Shown here in pieces: positions 25,834 to 35,019 of a DNA stretch of 64,000 nucleotides; position 1 is the stretch's first letter; each line of letters opens with the position of its first letter. The notes under the pieces were generated by a model. The model was given only the letters and a program-made list of their open reading frames with translations. It did no database searches and was not told the origin of the DNA. Location: positions 697,378 through 761,377 of the forward strand of contig KB906733.1 in NCBI GenBank assembly GCA_000381585.1. The letters run 5' to 3'. The position numbers were made by a program, and so were the translations under genes. This DNA is from Acidobacteriaceae bacterium KBS 83. GTDB taxonomy: Bacteria; Acidobacteriota; Terriglobia; Terriglobales; Acidobacteriaceae.

Positions 25834-28158
25834 TTGAAAGGGTTCTCGTTCGTACCAAGCCAGCAGACCCATCGCGCAGTCGTCGCGGCACCGCGCCGGC
25901 TGCGTTTCTTATTTGCGGCCATGATCTTTGCCTGCTGGGCATTGCTCATCCTCGTGCGGTTGATGTGGCTGCAGGTGGCGACTCATAGTGAATATGTGGA
26001 GCTGGCCGCTCGCCAGCAGCAGCGCACCTTTGAAGTAGCACCGCGTCGGGGCGTGCTCTACGACCGCAACATGCATGAGCTCGCGATGACAGTGTTCGTG
26101 GACTCGATCTACGGAGTGCCCACCGAAATCCATGACAAGGACGCGACGGCGGCGGCGCTCGCCCGAGTTGTCCATAATGACCCCACGGATGGCTTCACGA
26201 CCGAGCGCCAGATCGACGCGCGCTTTCACGCCTCAAGAAACTTTGCCTGGGTGGCGCGCAAGCTCGATCCGGCGACTATCGCGCGGGTGAAGGCGCTCAA
26301 TCTGAAGGGCATCTACTTCCAGAAGGAGTTCAAGCGGTTCTATCCCAACGAAGCATTGGCGGCCCAGGTGCTTGGTTATGTCGGGACAGACGATAACGGG
26401 CTGGGTGGGTTGGAGCGCCGGTTCGATCACGATCTGCACGGCACCCCCGGACGCATGTTGAATGCGCTCGATGCCAAGCGGCATGTTCTGGGCAGCGAGG
26501 CACGCCAGCCCCAGCCGGGCGACAACCTGATGCTCACCATCGACGAGAACATTCAGTTCATGGCGGAGCGCGCGCTGGAACACGCGATCGAGAAGTTTCA
26601 CCCACTGAACGGTACAGTCGTCGTGCAGGACGCGCACACCGGCCAGATCCTCGGGCTCGCAATACGACCGACCTACAATCCCAACGATTTCCGGCACGCG
26701 ACCACCGCACTCCTTCGCAATCATGCAGTGAGCGATGTCTACGAGCCGGGATCAACTTTCAAGCTGGTGACCTATTCGGCCGCGCTCGATGCGGCCGGCG
26801 TGGAACCGACGGACCTGGTTGACTGTCAGGGTGGCCAAATCACGCTCTTTGGCCGGACCATCCACGATGATGCCTCCGATCGCGGGATGAGAGTGGTTAC
26901 CGTCCAGCGCGCACTTGAGAAGTCGAGCGACGTGGGGGCGGTGAAGATGGCGCTAAAGGTGGGACCGGACCGCCTCTACTCCTACATCAGGGCATTCGGA
27001 TTCGGCTCACGCAGCGGCATTCAGTTGCCGAGTGAGACTCGCGGCTTGCTGCAACCTCCGAAGCGCTGGGGTGCCACCAGTATCGGCTCGCTGGCCATCG
27101 GACAGGAGATCGCGGTTACCCCGATCCAACTCGCCACGATGGTTTCTACCATCGGCAATGGCGGCGTGTATCTGCCGCCGAGCATCTTGATCGAGAATGC
27201 CAAGCCGGGTGAGCAGATGAAGGCGCTGCCCTTTCATCCGGAACAGGAGTTGCCCGATCCGTTGCCCGCCGGGGCGCATCGCGTGATCTCACCACTGACC
27301 TCGGCCAAGATGCGCAAGATGATGGAAGGCATTGTGCTGAACGGCACCGGCCGCACGGCCGCGCTCAATGGCTACTCCGCCGCCGGCAAGACCGGTACCG
27401 CCCAGAAGATCGATGTGCTGACGCACACCTACTCGCATACCAAGCACATAGCGTCGTTTGCCGGCTTCGCCCCAGTGAATAATCCCGCCATCAGTGTTGC
27501 GGTGATCATCGATTCGCCGACGGCGAGGAACGATCACGGCACAGCAGTCTCCGCGCCGGTCTTCAAGGAGGTAGCGCAGGAGGTGCTCGAATACCTGGGC
27601 GTGCCGCACGATGAGCCGGTGCATGCGCAACCGGAATCTCAGCCCGTAGATATCGCCGAGGACGCGACACCAGAGGACAATGGCGATCTTCAGGCGCTCT
27701 TTGCCGAGGTGAACAATCTACCGGCGGACGATCCGCTGCGCGCAAGTGATAGCCAACAGGCAGCGGCCGTCTCCTCGGATGGGGAAGCAAACGGAGTTTC
27801 GACCACGGCGACAGTGGCCGCTGCGCCCGCTCCGACTCAGGTTGCAAGCACCACATCGAATTCCGGATTGCATGGCATGGTCAGGCCGCAATCGGCTCCT
27901 TTGCCCACGTCTGCGAGCGATCCCAGTGAGGCGTTGCCGGCGGCGAAGCCGGAGAGCGGTACGTTGCTAACCGATGCGAAGCACCGTGTCTCAGTCCCTT
28001 CTTTCGCAGGCGCCTCTGTGCGGCAGGTCGTGGAGCGCGCGGGTACCGCGGGACTCGCGGTACAGTTGCTGGGGAACGGCCTGGCACGGGAACAAGCGCC
28101 GGCAGCAGGCACCATGGTGCCGATGGGCACCGAGATCGTTGTCCGCTTTGCACGCTGA
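25834..28158 (+). CDS. ftsI: Division-specific penicillin-binding protein (FtsI/PBP3) with C-terminal PASTA domain
   Basis: 774 residues from a TTG start, with GGGAG 9 nt upstream. One transmembrane helix (MIFACWALLILVRLMWLQV) leads into a PBP dimerisation domain (RRGVLYDRNMHELA). The transpeptidase domain has the catalytic serine in EPGSTFKLVT at about residue 307, KSSDVG as the second motif, and KTGT at about 519. A linker rich in A, P, S and Q separates it from a single PASTA domain at the C-terminus (SVPSFAGASVRQVVERAG to the end). It cross-links septal peptidoglycan with FtsW. The ATG at 25921 is inside the membrane helix, so the TTG is preferred. Confidence 0.95.
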   Translation: MKGFSFVPSQQTHRAVVAAPRRLRFLFAAMIFACWALLILVRLMWLQVATHSEYVELAARQQQRTFEVAPRRGVLYDRNMHELAMTVFVDSIYGVPTEIHDKDATAAALARVVHNDPTDGFTTERQIDARFHASRNFAWVARKLDPATIARVKALNLKGIYFQKEFKRFYPNEALAAQVLGYVGTDDNGLGGLERRFDHDLHGTPGRMLNALDAKRHVLGSEARQPQPGDNLMLTIDENIQFMAERALEHAIEKFHPLNGTVVVQDAHTGQILGLAIRPTYNPNDFRHATTALLRNHAVSDVYEPGSTFKLVTYSAALDAAGVEPTDLVDCQGGQITLFGRTIHDDASDRGMRVVTVQRALEKSSDVGAVKMALKVGPDRLYSYIRAFGFGSRSGIQLPSETRGLLQPPKRWGATSIGSLAIGQEIAVTPIQLATMVSTIGNGGVYLPPSILIENAKPGEQMKALPFHPEQELPDPLPAGAHRVISPLTSAKMRKMMEGIVLNGTGRTAALNGYSAAGKTGTAQKIDVLTHTYSHTKHIASFAGFAPVNNPAISVAVIIDSPTARNDHGTAVSAPVFKEVAQEVLEYLGVPHDEPVHAQPESQPVDIAEDATPEDNGDLQALFAEVNNLPADDPLRASDSQQAAAVSSDGEANGVSTTATVAAAPAPTQVASTTSNSGLHGMVRPQSAPLPTSASDPSEALPAAKPESGTLLTDAKHRVSVPSFAGASVRQVVERAGTAGLAVQLLGNGLAREQAPAAGTMVPMGTEIVVRFAR

Positions 28159-28214
28159 TACAGGTTCGATTTGCGCTCCACAACGCACAGATTTCACGAT
28201 AAGAATCCACAGCG

Positions 28215-29729
28215 ATGCCTCGCCCTTTGACATTGAATGAAGCACTCCGCGGCGCCGATGTGCTGCGGCGCATTGGCGAGGACGTTGTCGTCTGCGGTGT
28301 GGAATACGACTCGCGTCGCGTCGTGCCCGGATCCCTTTTTGTCGCGATGCGCGGTGAGACGACCGACGGCAATCACTACATCGAGCAGGCTGTTGCGCGG
28401 GGTGCCGTTGCGGTCGTCACGGATTCCGCGGCCGCCTATGACGCGACCGCCGATGGACCGCTCGAGGTTGCGCTGGCCGAAGTCCCTCATGGCCGTCGCG
28501 CGCTCGCAACCATCGCCGCAAATGTCTTTGCCCATCCCGAGCGAAAAATCCAACTCAGCGGTGTCACCGGCACGAATGGCAAGACGACCACCGCATATCT
28601 GTTGGAGCAGTTGCTCCGCACTGCCGGTCGCTCCACCGCGCTGGTCGGCACAATCGAGTACCGCATCGCCGATGAGGTGCGTCCTGCGCCGCACACCACA
28701 CCGGAGTCCCGCGACCTCCTCGCACTTCTGGCCGAGGGAGTGGATCGCGGTGTCACCGAAGCAGTGATGGAGGTGTCGTCACATGCGCTCGAGCAGGGGC
28801 GCGTATGGGGCATCCCATATGACGTCGCGATTTTCACCAATCTCACACAGGACCATCTCGATTTTCACGGCACCATGGAGGCTTATTTCGCGGCCAAGCG
28901 CAAGCTCTTTGACGGTTCGCAGGCGCCGCCGCCGCGAGTCGCGGTGCTGAACGCAGAAGACGACACACAGGCTGCCCTTGCTGAGACGGCACAGTCGGCT
29001 GGGTCTGCGATATGGAGCTACGGCACAGCTCGAGGCGACTTCCATGCACGCGATATTGCGATGCGGCCGAATGGGATGAGCTTCCTCCTTGTGTCCCCGT
29101 ACGGCGAGGTGCCGATCGATGTTGCGTTGACCGGGCGAGTGAATGTGCTGAATGTACTAGCCGCCTCCGCGGCGGCGCTGGCGCGAGGCATTCCGCTCGA
29201 CAAGATCGCCGAGAACGCGCCGAAGCTGCGTCCGGTGCCCGGACGTTTCGAGGCCGTGGATGCCGGGCAGCCGTTCACCGTCGTGGTTGACTACGCGCAC
29301 ACGGACGATGCGCTCCGCAATGTGCTGGCGCTGGCGCGCGATCTGGTTTCCGTGAATCGGGGCCGAGTCCTCACCGTCTTCGGCTGCGGCGGCGATCGCG
29401 ACCGCACCAAGCGGCCACGCATGGGCCGCGCTGCGGCGGAGGCGAGTGAGATCATCATCGTCACCTCGGACAATCCGCGCTCCGAAGAGCCGCGCGCCAT
29501 CATCGATGAGATACTTCCCGGCACCGCCGGAATGCCCGCGACCGTGGAAGTGGAACCGGACCGCAACAAGGCGATCGCATTGGCCATGAACGAGGCGCGA
29601 GCCGGCGACATCGTAGTCATTGCAGGGAAGGGCCACGAAAAGACGCAGACGATCGGCAAGCAGGTTCTGCCATTCGACGATGTCGCGGTGGCGCGCCAGG
29701 CTCTGGCATGGCTGAAAGGGAAGTCATGA
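28215..29729 (+). CDS. murE: UDP-N-acetylmuramoyl-L-alanyl-D-glutamate--2,6-diaminopimelate ligase
   Basis: 504 residues. Mur ligase ATP-binding P-loop GTNGKTTTAYL, the central MEVSSHALEQGR motif and FTNLTQDHLDFHG are present. The substrate-selecting DNPRSEEP motif indicates meso-diaminopimelate rather than lysine. It adds the third residue of the peptidoglycan stem peptide in the cytoplasm. The stop overlaps the murF start as ATGA, so the two are translationally coupled. Confidence 0.97.
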   Translation: MPRPLTLNEALRGADVLRRIGEDVVVCGVEYDSRRVVPGSLFVAMRGETTDGNHYIEQAVARGAVAVVTDSAAAYDATADGPLEVALAEVPHGRRALATIAANVFAHPERKIQLSGVTGTNGKTTTAYLLEQLLRTAGRSTALVGTIEYRIADEVRPAPHTTPESRDLLALLAEGVDRGVTEAVMEVSSHALEQGRVWGIPYDVAIFTNLTQDHLDFHGTMEAYFAAKRKLFDGSQAPPPRVAVLNAEDDTQAALAETAQSAGSAIWSYGTARGDFHARDIAMRPNGMSFLLVSPYGEVPIDVALTGRVNVLNVLAASAAALARGIPLDKIAENAPKLRPVPGRFEAVDAGQPFTVVVDYAHTDDALRNVLALARDLVSVNRGRVLTVFGCGGDRDRTKRPRMGRAAAEASEIIIVTSDNPRSEEPRAIIDEILPGTAGMPATVEVEPDRNKAIALAMNEARAGDIVVIAGKGHEKTQTIGKQVLPFDDVAVARQALAWLKGKS

Positions 29730-31138
29730 AGCTGTCGCTCGAACAGATCGCAGAATGGACCAGCGCACAACTCGCCATCCCGCATGGCGCAACTCCGGTG
29801 GAGGCGACGGGGTATTCGATCGACACCCGCACCCTCGCCCCCGGCGATCTTTTCTTTGCTATCCGTGGAGAGCGCTTCGATGCGCACGATTTCGTCGCCG
29901 ATGCGTTAGGCAAAGGCGCCTGTGCGGCCGTGGTCGCCTCAACGAAGGCCCGCGATCTCCTGCCGGAGGGACATGCCCACCCTCTCCTGCTGGTAGAAGA
30001 CCCACTGACAGCGCTGCAGACGCTTGCTGCCGCGGTGCGGCGCCATTGGGGCAAACGGGTCGTCGCTGTGACCGGTTCTGCCGGCAAAACGACCACCAAG
30101 GAAGCGATTGCAACCGTCTTGGCAACGCAGTTTCGTGTGCTGAAGTCAAAAGGCAACCTGAACAACCACTTTGGTCTCCCGCTGCAGCTTCTGAAACTTA
30201 CGCCGGAAGACGAGGTTGCGGTCATCGAAATGGGTATGTCGGCGGCAGGTGAGATTGCCGCGCTCAGCCGGATCGCTTCGGCCGACTGGGGCGTCGTCAC
30301 CAACGTGGGCAATGCACATGCAGAGGGATTTCCCGACGGCATCGCCGGCGTGGCACGCGCGAAGTACGAGCTGGTGGCCGGGCTTTCGCAGCAGGCACGG
30401 GAGAGGGCAGTCGCCTTCCTGAACGCCGACGATGCCTATGTATCCCAGTTCGGACGCGATTTTCCGGGACGCGCCATTTACTATGCAACGAAATATGTAG
30501 CCGTCGCGGTAGCAGATTTCCATGCGGAAGACATCGAAGAACTCGGCCCGGCCGGATCGGAGTTTCGCGTTGTCACCGTAGACGGCGAATCGGCTCCCGT
30601 CCGCCTGGCCTTGCTTGGGCGCCACAACATTGCGAATGCGTTGGCCGCCATTGCGGTGGGTGTCCACGCAGGCATACCTCTGGCTCGTTGCGCTGAGGCA
30701 ATCGCCTCGCTTAAGCCCGAAGACAAGCGCGGCGAACTCATCGAGTGGCATGGTGCCACTCTCATCAACGACTGCTACAACTCAAACCCCGAGGCGCTTG
30801 AATCCATGATCGGGGCACTCGCCGCGATGCCGGCCAAACGCCGCATCCTGGTGGCTGGCGAGATGCTCGAGCTCGGCAAGCAAGCAGCACAATTGCACCG
30901 TGATTGCGGACGTGCCGCGGCGACGGCTGGAATCGACCTGGTCGTCGGCGTGCGTGGCCTGGCGCAGGAGATCGTTGCCGGCGCCGAAGATTCGGGCACC
31001 CACGCAATCTTTGTCGAGACGCCGCAGGCGGCGGGGGAGTGGATGAAGCGGAACCTCAAACCGGGGGACGCGGTACTGCTGAAGGCGTCCCGCGGGGTTC
31101 GCCTGGAGCAGGCACTTACCACATTAACGGCTGGCTGA
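29726..31138 (+). CDS. murF: UDP-N-acetylmuramoyl-tripeptide--D-alanyl-D-alanine ligase
   Basis: 470 residues from ATG 29726, chosen because of the ATGA overlap with murE and AAAGGGA just upstream; an ATG at 29708 would overlap more. It ligates D-Ala-D-Ala to the UDP-MurNAc tripeptide. Motifs: GYSIDTRTLAPGDLFFAIRG at the N-terminus, GSAGKTTTKEAI as the P-loop, KGNLNNHFGLPL, EMGMSAAGEI and NDCYNSNPEA. All are standard for MurF. Confidence 0.97.
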   Translation: MKLSLEQIAEWTSAQLAIPHGATPVEATGYSIDTRTLAPGDLFFAIRGERFDAHDFVADALGKGACAAVVASTKARDLLPEGHAHPLLLVEDPLTALQTLAAAVRRHWGKRVVAVTGSAGKTTTKEAIATVLATQFRVLKSKGNLNNHFGLPLQLLKLTPEDEVAVIEMGMSAAGEIAALSRIASADWGVVTNVGNAHAEGFPDGIAGVARAKYELVAGLSQQARERAVAFLNADDAYVSQFGRDFPGRAIYYATKYVAVAVADFHAEDIEELGPAGSEFRVVTVDGESAPVRLALLGRHNIANALAAIAVGVHAGIPLARCAEAIASLKPEDKRGELIEWHGATLINDCYNSNPEALESMIGALAAMPAKRRILVAGEMLELGKQAAQLHRDCGRAAATAGIDLVVGVRGLAQEIVAGAEDSGTHAIFVETPQAAGEWMKRNLKPGDAVLLKASRGVRLEQALTTLTAG

Positions 31139-31229
31139 ACCACTGCAGCCAACCCGCGCAAAGCGCCTCCGAACGGTACACTAGGCGCAATTCCACGCCG
31201 CGTTCGACGGCCCTTTGTGCGGAGGATGT

Positions 31230-32363
31230 TTGCTCTACTGGCTGCTCTATCAGAAGCTCTTCCCGTACTTCCGGCCATTCCGGATCTTCCGCTATCTCAC
31301 CTTCCGCACCGCCTTCGCCACTCTCACGGCGCTGCTGATCGGGCTGGTCGTCGGCCCATACGTGATTCAGAAGCTGCGCGAATTTCAGATCGGTCAGTAC
31401 ATCCGCGAGGAAGGCCCCCAGGCGCACCAGAAGAAAGCCGGCACGCCCACCATGGGTGGTGTGCTCATTGCGATCTCCGTTCTGTTGCCCACGCTGTTGT
31501 GGGCCGACCTCTCCGACCCGCTGATCTGGATGGTGACGCTCTCCATGCTCGCCTTTGCTGCGATCGGCTTCACGGACGACTACATAAAGGTAGCGCACAA
31601 GCGAAACCTGGGGCTAACCGGCCGCGCCAAGCTGGGCCTGCAAATTACTGTGAGCGCCTGCATCGGTTGTGCTCTCGTCTACCTGGAGATGCAGGGCAGT
31701 TACTCGACACGCCTGGTCGTGCCCTTTCTCAAACGTTTCCGGCCGGACCTGGTGATCACCTCTCTACAGCACGTGCCCCACATGTACTACTTGAGTTTTC
31801 TGCCGTTTCTCTTGTTCACGGTGCTGGTGATCGTCGGCTCGAGCAATGCCGTGAACCTGACAGACGGCCTGGACGGTCTCGCCATTGGCTGCACAATCAT
31901 TGCCGCGGGCGCGCTCACAGTGCTGACGTATGTCAGTGGGCACGTCGTCTTTGCGGACTATCTTGAGCTGCAGCGCATGCCGCTCGTCGGCGAACTGACC
32001 GTCTTCTGCGGAGCGATGGTGGGCGCCAGCATCGGCTTCCTCTGGTACAACGCTCATCCAGCGGAGGTCTTCATGGGCGACGTCGGCTCGCTTGGGCTCG
32101 GCGGCGCCATCGGAACCATCGCCGTCATCATCAAGCAGGAGTTGCTGCTGCCGTTCATCGGCGGCATCTTCGTGCTCGAGGCGCTCTCGGTCATCCTGCA
32201 GGTAGGCAGCTACAAGCTGCGGAAGAAGCGCATCTTCAAGATGGCACCCCTGCACCATCACTTCGAGTTGATGGGCTGGTCCGAATCCAAAGTGATTGCC
32301 CGCTTCTGGATTGGCGCGTTGGTCTTCGCACTGTTCGCTTTGACAACGCTGAAGCTTCGCTAG
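31230..32363 (+). CDS. mraY: Phospho-N-acetylmuramoyl-pentapeptide transferase
   Basis: 377 residues from TTG 31230, which gives [14 protein letters not shown], the expected N-terminus, with GGAGGA 3 nt upstream; a TTG at 31215 would add five residues. MraY transfers phospho-MurNAc-pentapeptide to undecaprenyl phosphate in the membrane to make lipid I. About ten hydrophobic segments are visible. Signature motifs are [41 protein letters not shown] and [11 protein letters not shown], with APLHHHFEL near the end. The dcw cluster is interrupted directly after it. Confidence 0.97.
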   Translation: MLYWLLYQKLFPYFRPFRIFRYLTFRTAFATLTALLIGLVVGPYVIQKLREFQIGQYIREEGPQAHQKKAGTPTMGGVLIAISVLLPTLLWADLSDPLIWMVTLSMLAFAAIGFTDDYIKVAHKRNLGLTGRAKLGLQITVSACIGCALVYLEMQGSYSTRLVVPFLKRFRPDLVITSLQHVPHMYYLSFLPFLLFTVLVIVGSSNAVNLTDGLDGLAIGCTIIAAGALTVLTYVSGHVVFADYLELQRMPLVGELTVFCGAMVGASIGFLWYNAHPAEVFMGDVGSLGLGGAIGTIAVIIKQELLLPFIGGIFVLEALSVILQVGSYKLRKKRIFKMAPLHHHFELMGWSESKVIARFWIGALVFALFALTTLKLR

Positions 32364-32610
32364 GCGAAGACGCAAGAGTTCCGCCACCAGCTCCATGGAA
32401 TACGCGTCTCCCATTCGCACTGTTACTCAAAGCTCGCGCCAACGTGTGCAATGAAGCATTCAGCGAACCGAGTGAAGAGGATGACACAGAGCTAACAAAG
32501 GCATGACAACTACGACGTGCTGAATCTCTAGGCTCCGATTCAGACACCGGTCGGGGGAGTCTCCAGGGCCACCACCCTCAATACAGACTGAGGTCCTGGA
32601 GTTCAGAACC
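32364..32610. other. Intergenic region between mraY and the TIGR03118-like gene
   Basis: 247 bp with no gene. No intrinsic terminator follows mraY, so readthrough is possible. The right end carries a two-helix hairpin over the next ribosome-binding site. Confidence 0.5.
32561..32601 (+). promoter_or_regulatory. Two-helix hairpin covering the ribosome-binding site of the TIGR03118-like gene
   Basis: CTCCAGG (32561-32567) pairs with CCTGGAG (32595-32601), and inside it CCTCA (32576-32580) pairs with TGAGG (32589-32593). The outer right arm contains GGAG, 9 nt before the ATG at 32611, so folding would hide the ribosome-binding site. Confidence 0.5.
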
Positions 32611-34266
32611 ATGTCCAACCAATCGAGAGCCGTCGCCACGCTGCGGCATACCGCGCAGCGCAGCGGGTTCCTTGCTGCTTCCCTGATCACCACACTTGCC
32701 ACTTTGCTGCTGCCGGCTGGAGCGCTTGCCCAGTCCGGTTCATACACGCAAACCAACATCGTCTCCGACGGCTCCGTTCCCGCCCAAAAGACCGATCCCA
32801 CGCTGATCAATCCATGGGGCATCTCGATTGGCCCCGCATTCTGGATCGACACAGCAGGGGCCGGATTCTCCCTGGTCGATGATGCAAGCGGAAATAAACA
32901 ATTCTCGGTGACAATTCCGCCGGCGGTTGCTTCGGAGAAGAACGGTTCCCCGGCAGGCACAGTCTTCAACACCGACAGCACCGCCTTCAATATTCCCGGC
33001 AGCGGGTCGGCGAAGTTTCTCTTCGGCAACCTGGACGGCAGTATTGCCGCCTGGAACCAGAGCACTCCGCAACCGGTGACCGTGGTGAACAACTCCTCGG
33101 CAAAGGCGGTGTACACGGATATTGCTGTGGTGAAGAACAGTACCGGCACCTTCCTGCTGGCGGCGAACTTTGCGGGGAGAACCGTTGCTGTCTGGGACAG
33201 CAATTTCAAGCACGCGACGCTGGCGGGCACTTTCAGCGATCCAAATCTTCCAGCGGGCTACGCTCCATTCGGCATCCACACCATTGGCGATAAGGTCTAT
33301 GTAACTTACGCGCAGGTGAACCCGATGGGCTTCGAGAGCGTGGGCGCGGGTCTGGGTGTCGTCGATCAATTTGATCTGAATGGCAATCTTCTGGTCGAGG
33401 CCATCGTCGGCGGCAATCTGAACGCGCCCTGGGGAATGGCTCTGGCGCCGGCAGGCTTTGGGACGTTTGGCGGCGACCTGCTGGTGGGCAACTTCGGCGA
33501 CGGTGTCATCAACGCCTACGATCCGGTGAGCTTCGCGCTCAAGGGCCAGATCACAGACGCGACCGGAGCTCCCATCGCGAACTCCGGGCTGTGGGAGATC
33601 GTCTTCGGCGCGGGAAGCACGACGAGCGGCACACCGGCAACAGCGGGCGATCCAAACACGCTCTATTTCGCAGCAGGCATCAACAATGAGAAGGGCGGAC
33701 TCTTCGGGGCAATCACGGCGGCCGCGGCAGCCGGTAAGGGTGATTTCAGCATCACTGCGCCGACGCCGAACGTGAGCGTCAATGGCGGCCAGACAGCGAA
33801 CGTGCAGGTGAGCCTCGCCGGCACGAACGGCTTCAATGGCGCTGTGAGTCTTTCCTGCGCTGGACTGCCAATGGGAGCAAGCTGCAGCTTCAGCCCGGAC
33901 AGTGTCAAACTCTCTGGAACCAACGCGACGATGGTAGCAGTGGCCATCGCAACGGCGACCCCGACTCCCGTGAACCCATACTCCGCATCGCTTCCGGGAC
34001 GTGGAGTACTTCTTGCGGGAATGCTGCCATTGGGTCTCCTGACTCTCTTCGGTTTGCGCAAGCGGTTGAACAAAGTACGGGGTGCGCTGCTGTTGCTCCT
34101 GCTGTCCGTGCTGATAATCGGCGGTATGGCGGGCTGCGGCGGAATGAAAACCACCGCTCCGGGAAATATGACGGGGAATCCGACTCCGCTGGTCTCGCAG
34201 GTCACGATCAATGCGACCTCGGGATCACTCACCCATTCGGTAGTGGTTAGCTTGACCATCAACTAA
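32611..34266 (+). CDS. TIGR03118-like secreted protein with Ig-like region and C-terminal membrane hairpin
   Basis: 551 residues. A long signal peptide ends near ALAQ (residue ~41). The body starts YTQTNIVSDGSVPAQKTDPTLINPWGIS, the start I associate with TIGR03118 proteins, and continues as a beta-propeller-like region with repeated NGxxY/F patterns to about residue 375. An Ig-like region follows (VSVNGGQTANVQVSLAGTNG, GAVSLSCAGLPMGASCSF). It is broken by two hydrophobic helices at about 468-485 and 495-508, separated by LRKRLNKVR and followed by a cysteine at 509 in AGCGG. The last strands (VTINATSGSLTHSVVVSLTI) resume after that. Function unknown. It interrupts the dcw cluster between mraY and murD. 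Confidence 0.78.
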   Translation: MSNQSRAVATLRHTAQRSGFLAASLITTLATLLLPAGALAQSGSYTQTNIVSDGSVPAQKTDPTLINPWGISIGPAFWIDTAGAGFSLVDDASGNKQFSVTIPPAVASEKNGSPAGTVFNTDSTAFNIPGSGSAKFLFGNLDGSIAAWNQSTPQPVTVVNNSSAKAVYTDIAVVKNSTGTFLLAANFAGRTVAVWDSNFKHATLAGTFSDPNLPAGYAPFGIHTIGDKVYVTYAQVNPMGFESVGAGLGVVDQFDLNGNLLVEAIVGGNLNAPWGMALAPAGFGTFGGDLLVGNFGDGVINAYDPVSFALKGQITDATGAPIANSGLWEIVFGAGSTTSGTPATAGDPNTLYFAAGINNEKGGLFGAITAAAAAGKGDFSITAPTPNVSVNGGQTANVQVSLAGTNGFNGAVSLSCAGLPMGASCSFSPDSVKLSGTNATMVAVAIATATPTPVNPYSASLPGRGVLLAGMLPLGLLTLFGLRKRLNKVRGALLLLLLSVLIIGGMAGCGGMKTTAPGNMTGNPTPLVSQVTINATSGSLTHSVVVSLTIN

Positions 34267-34276
34267 CCGCACGTAA

Positions 34277-34318
34277 CGCGCTGAGAGACTCAAACCAGGG
34301 CTCTCAGCGCGGGTTTTT
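34277..34318 (+). terminator. Intrinsic terminator after the TIGR03118-like gene
   Basis: A perfect 11-bp stem, CGCGCTGAGAG with CTCTCAGCGCG, followed by GG and five T. It should end rightward transcription and isolate the convergent CGNR gene. Confidence 0.9.
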
Positions 34319-34347
34319 CCGTCTTCACCAGTTCAACTTCTCTGTTC

Positions 34348-34947
34348 TCAGTTCTGGTGCGCTGCGCTATAACGCCGCGCCTTCGCGCGATTGCCGCAGG
34401 TCTTCATGTCGCACCAGCGGCGCGTGCGGTTCTTGCTGGTATCGAGGAAGAGCCAACGGCAAGTGTCCGACGCGCAGGTCCGCAGCCGCGGTGGCTCGTG
34501 TGCAAGCAGCAGATCCAGACCCTGTTCCGCCAGAAGAAGTGCAGGAGCCTCAGCGTCGCTCGTGAGCGTCTTCCATCGCCACGCGAGATGTCCATCTTCC
34601 CACCGCAATTCACGGCGTTGCGCATATGCAGAGGACCACCGTTCTAAGGCGGTCCGGTCTTCGGTGGAGGGAGGACGTCCGTCCACCCAGCGGTAGAAGA
34701 CGCGCGCCAGCAACTCCCGCAGCTCAATTGCAGAACGCAGTCCCTTCTCTTGCGAAGCGGCAGACAGAGCTCCCAGTCGCGCTGCTTCAATGTGCGTCAA
34801 CAGGCCCCCCTCACGACAGAACCGGAGCAGTTCATCATAGGTTGGCAGCAATTCGCGCGGTCCCCCGGCCGTGTAACGATCGTCCAAAGTATTCACAAAA
34901 TCCAACGCAACGTGCTCGGCGTTCAATTTGAATGGCGCTTTTTTCAC
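34348..34947 (-). CDS. CGNR zinc-finger / ABATE domain transcriptional regulator
   Basis: 199 residues. The N-terminal ABATE-type domain contains LNAEHVALDFVNTLDDR and helices RSAIELRELLARVFYRWVDG. The C-terminal zinc finger reads CASDTCRWLFLDTSKNRTRRWC then CGNRAKARRY, with the four cysteines and the name-giving CGNR. The protein is a likely DNA-binding regulator. It is divergent from an EamA transporter gene with 72 bp between the starts, a frequent pairing, and a palindrome lies in between. Confidence 0.92.
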   Translation of the reverse strand: MKKAPFKLNAEHVALDFVNTLDDRYTAGGPRELLPTYDELLRFCREGGLLTHIEAARLGALSAASQEKGLRSAIELRELLARVFYRWVDGRPPSTEDRTALERWSSAYAQRRELRWEDGHLAWRWKTLTSDAEAPALLLAEQGLDLLLAHEPPRLRTCASDTCRWLFLDTSKNRTRRWCDMKTCGNRAKARRYSAAHQN

Positions 34948-34970
34948 AGATAAACTGACTAACCTTTCGA

Positions 34971-34986
34971 AACCAGTTTACCGGTT
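34971..34986. promoter_or_regulatory. Candidate operator between CGNR regulator and EamA transporter
   Basis: A 7-2-7 inverted repeat AACCAGT-TT-ACCGGTT with one mismatched pair, located 24 bp from the CGNR start and 34 bp from the EamA start. Its central position in a divergent promoter suggests a shared operator. Confidence 0.5.
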
Positions 34987-35019
34987 ATGTCATCATAAAG
35001 CTATACGGGGTAACTGCTC

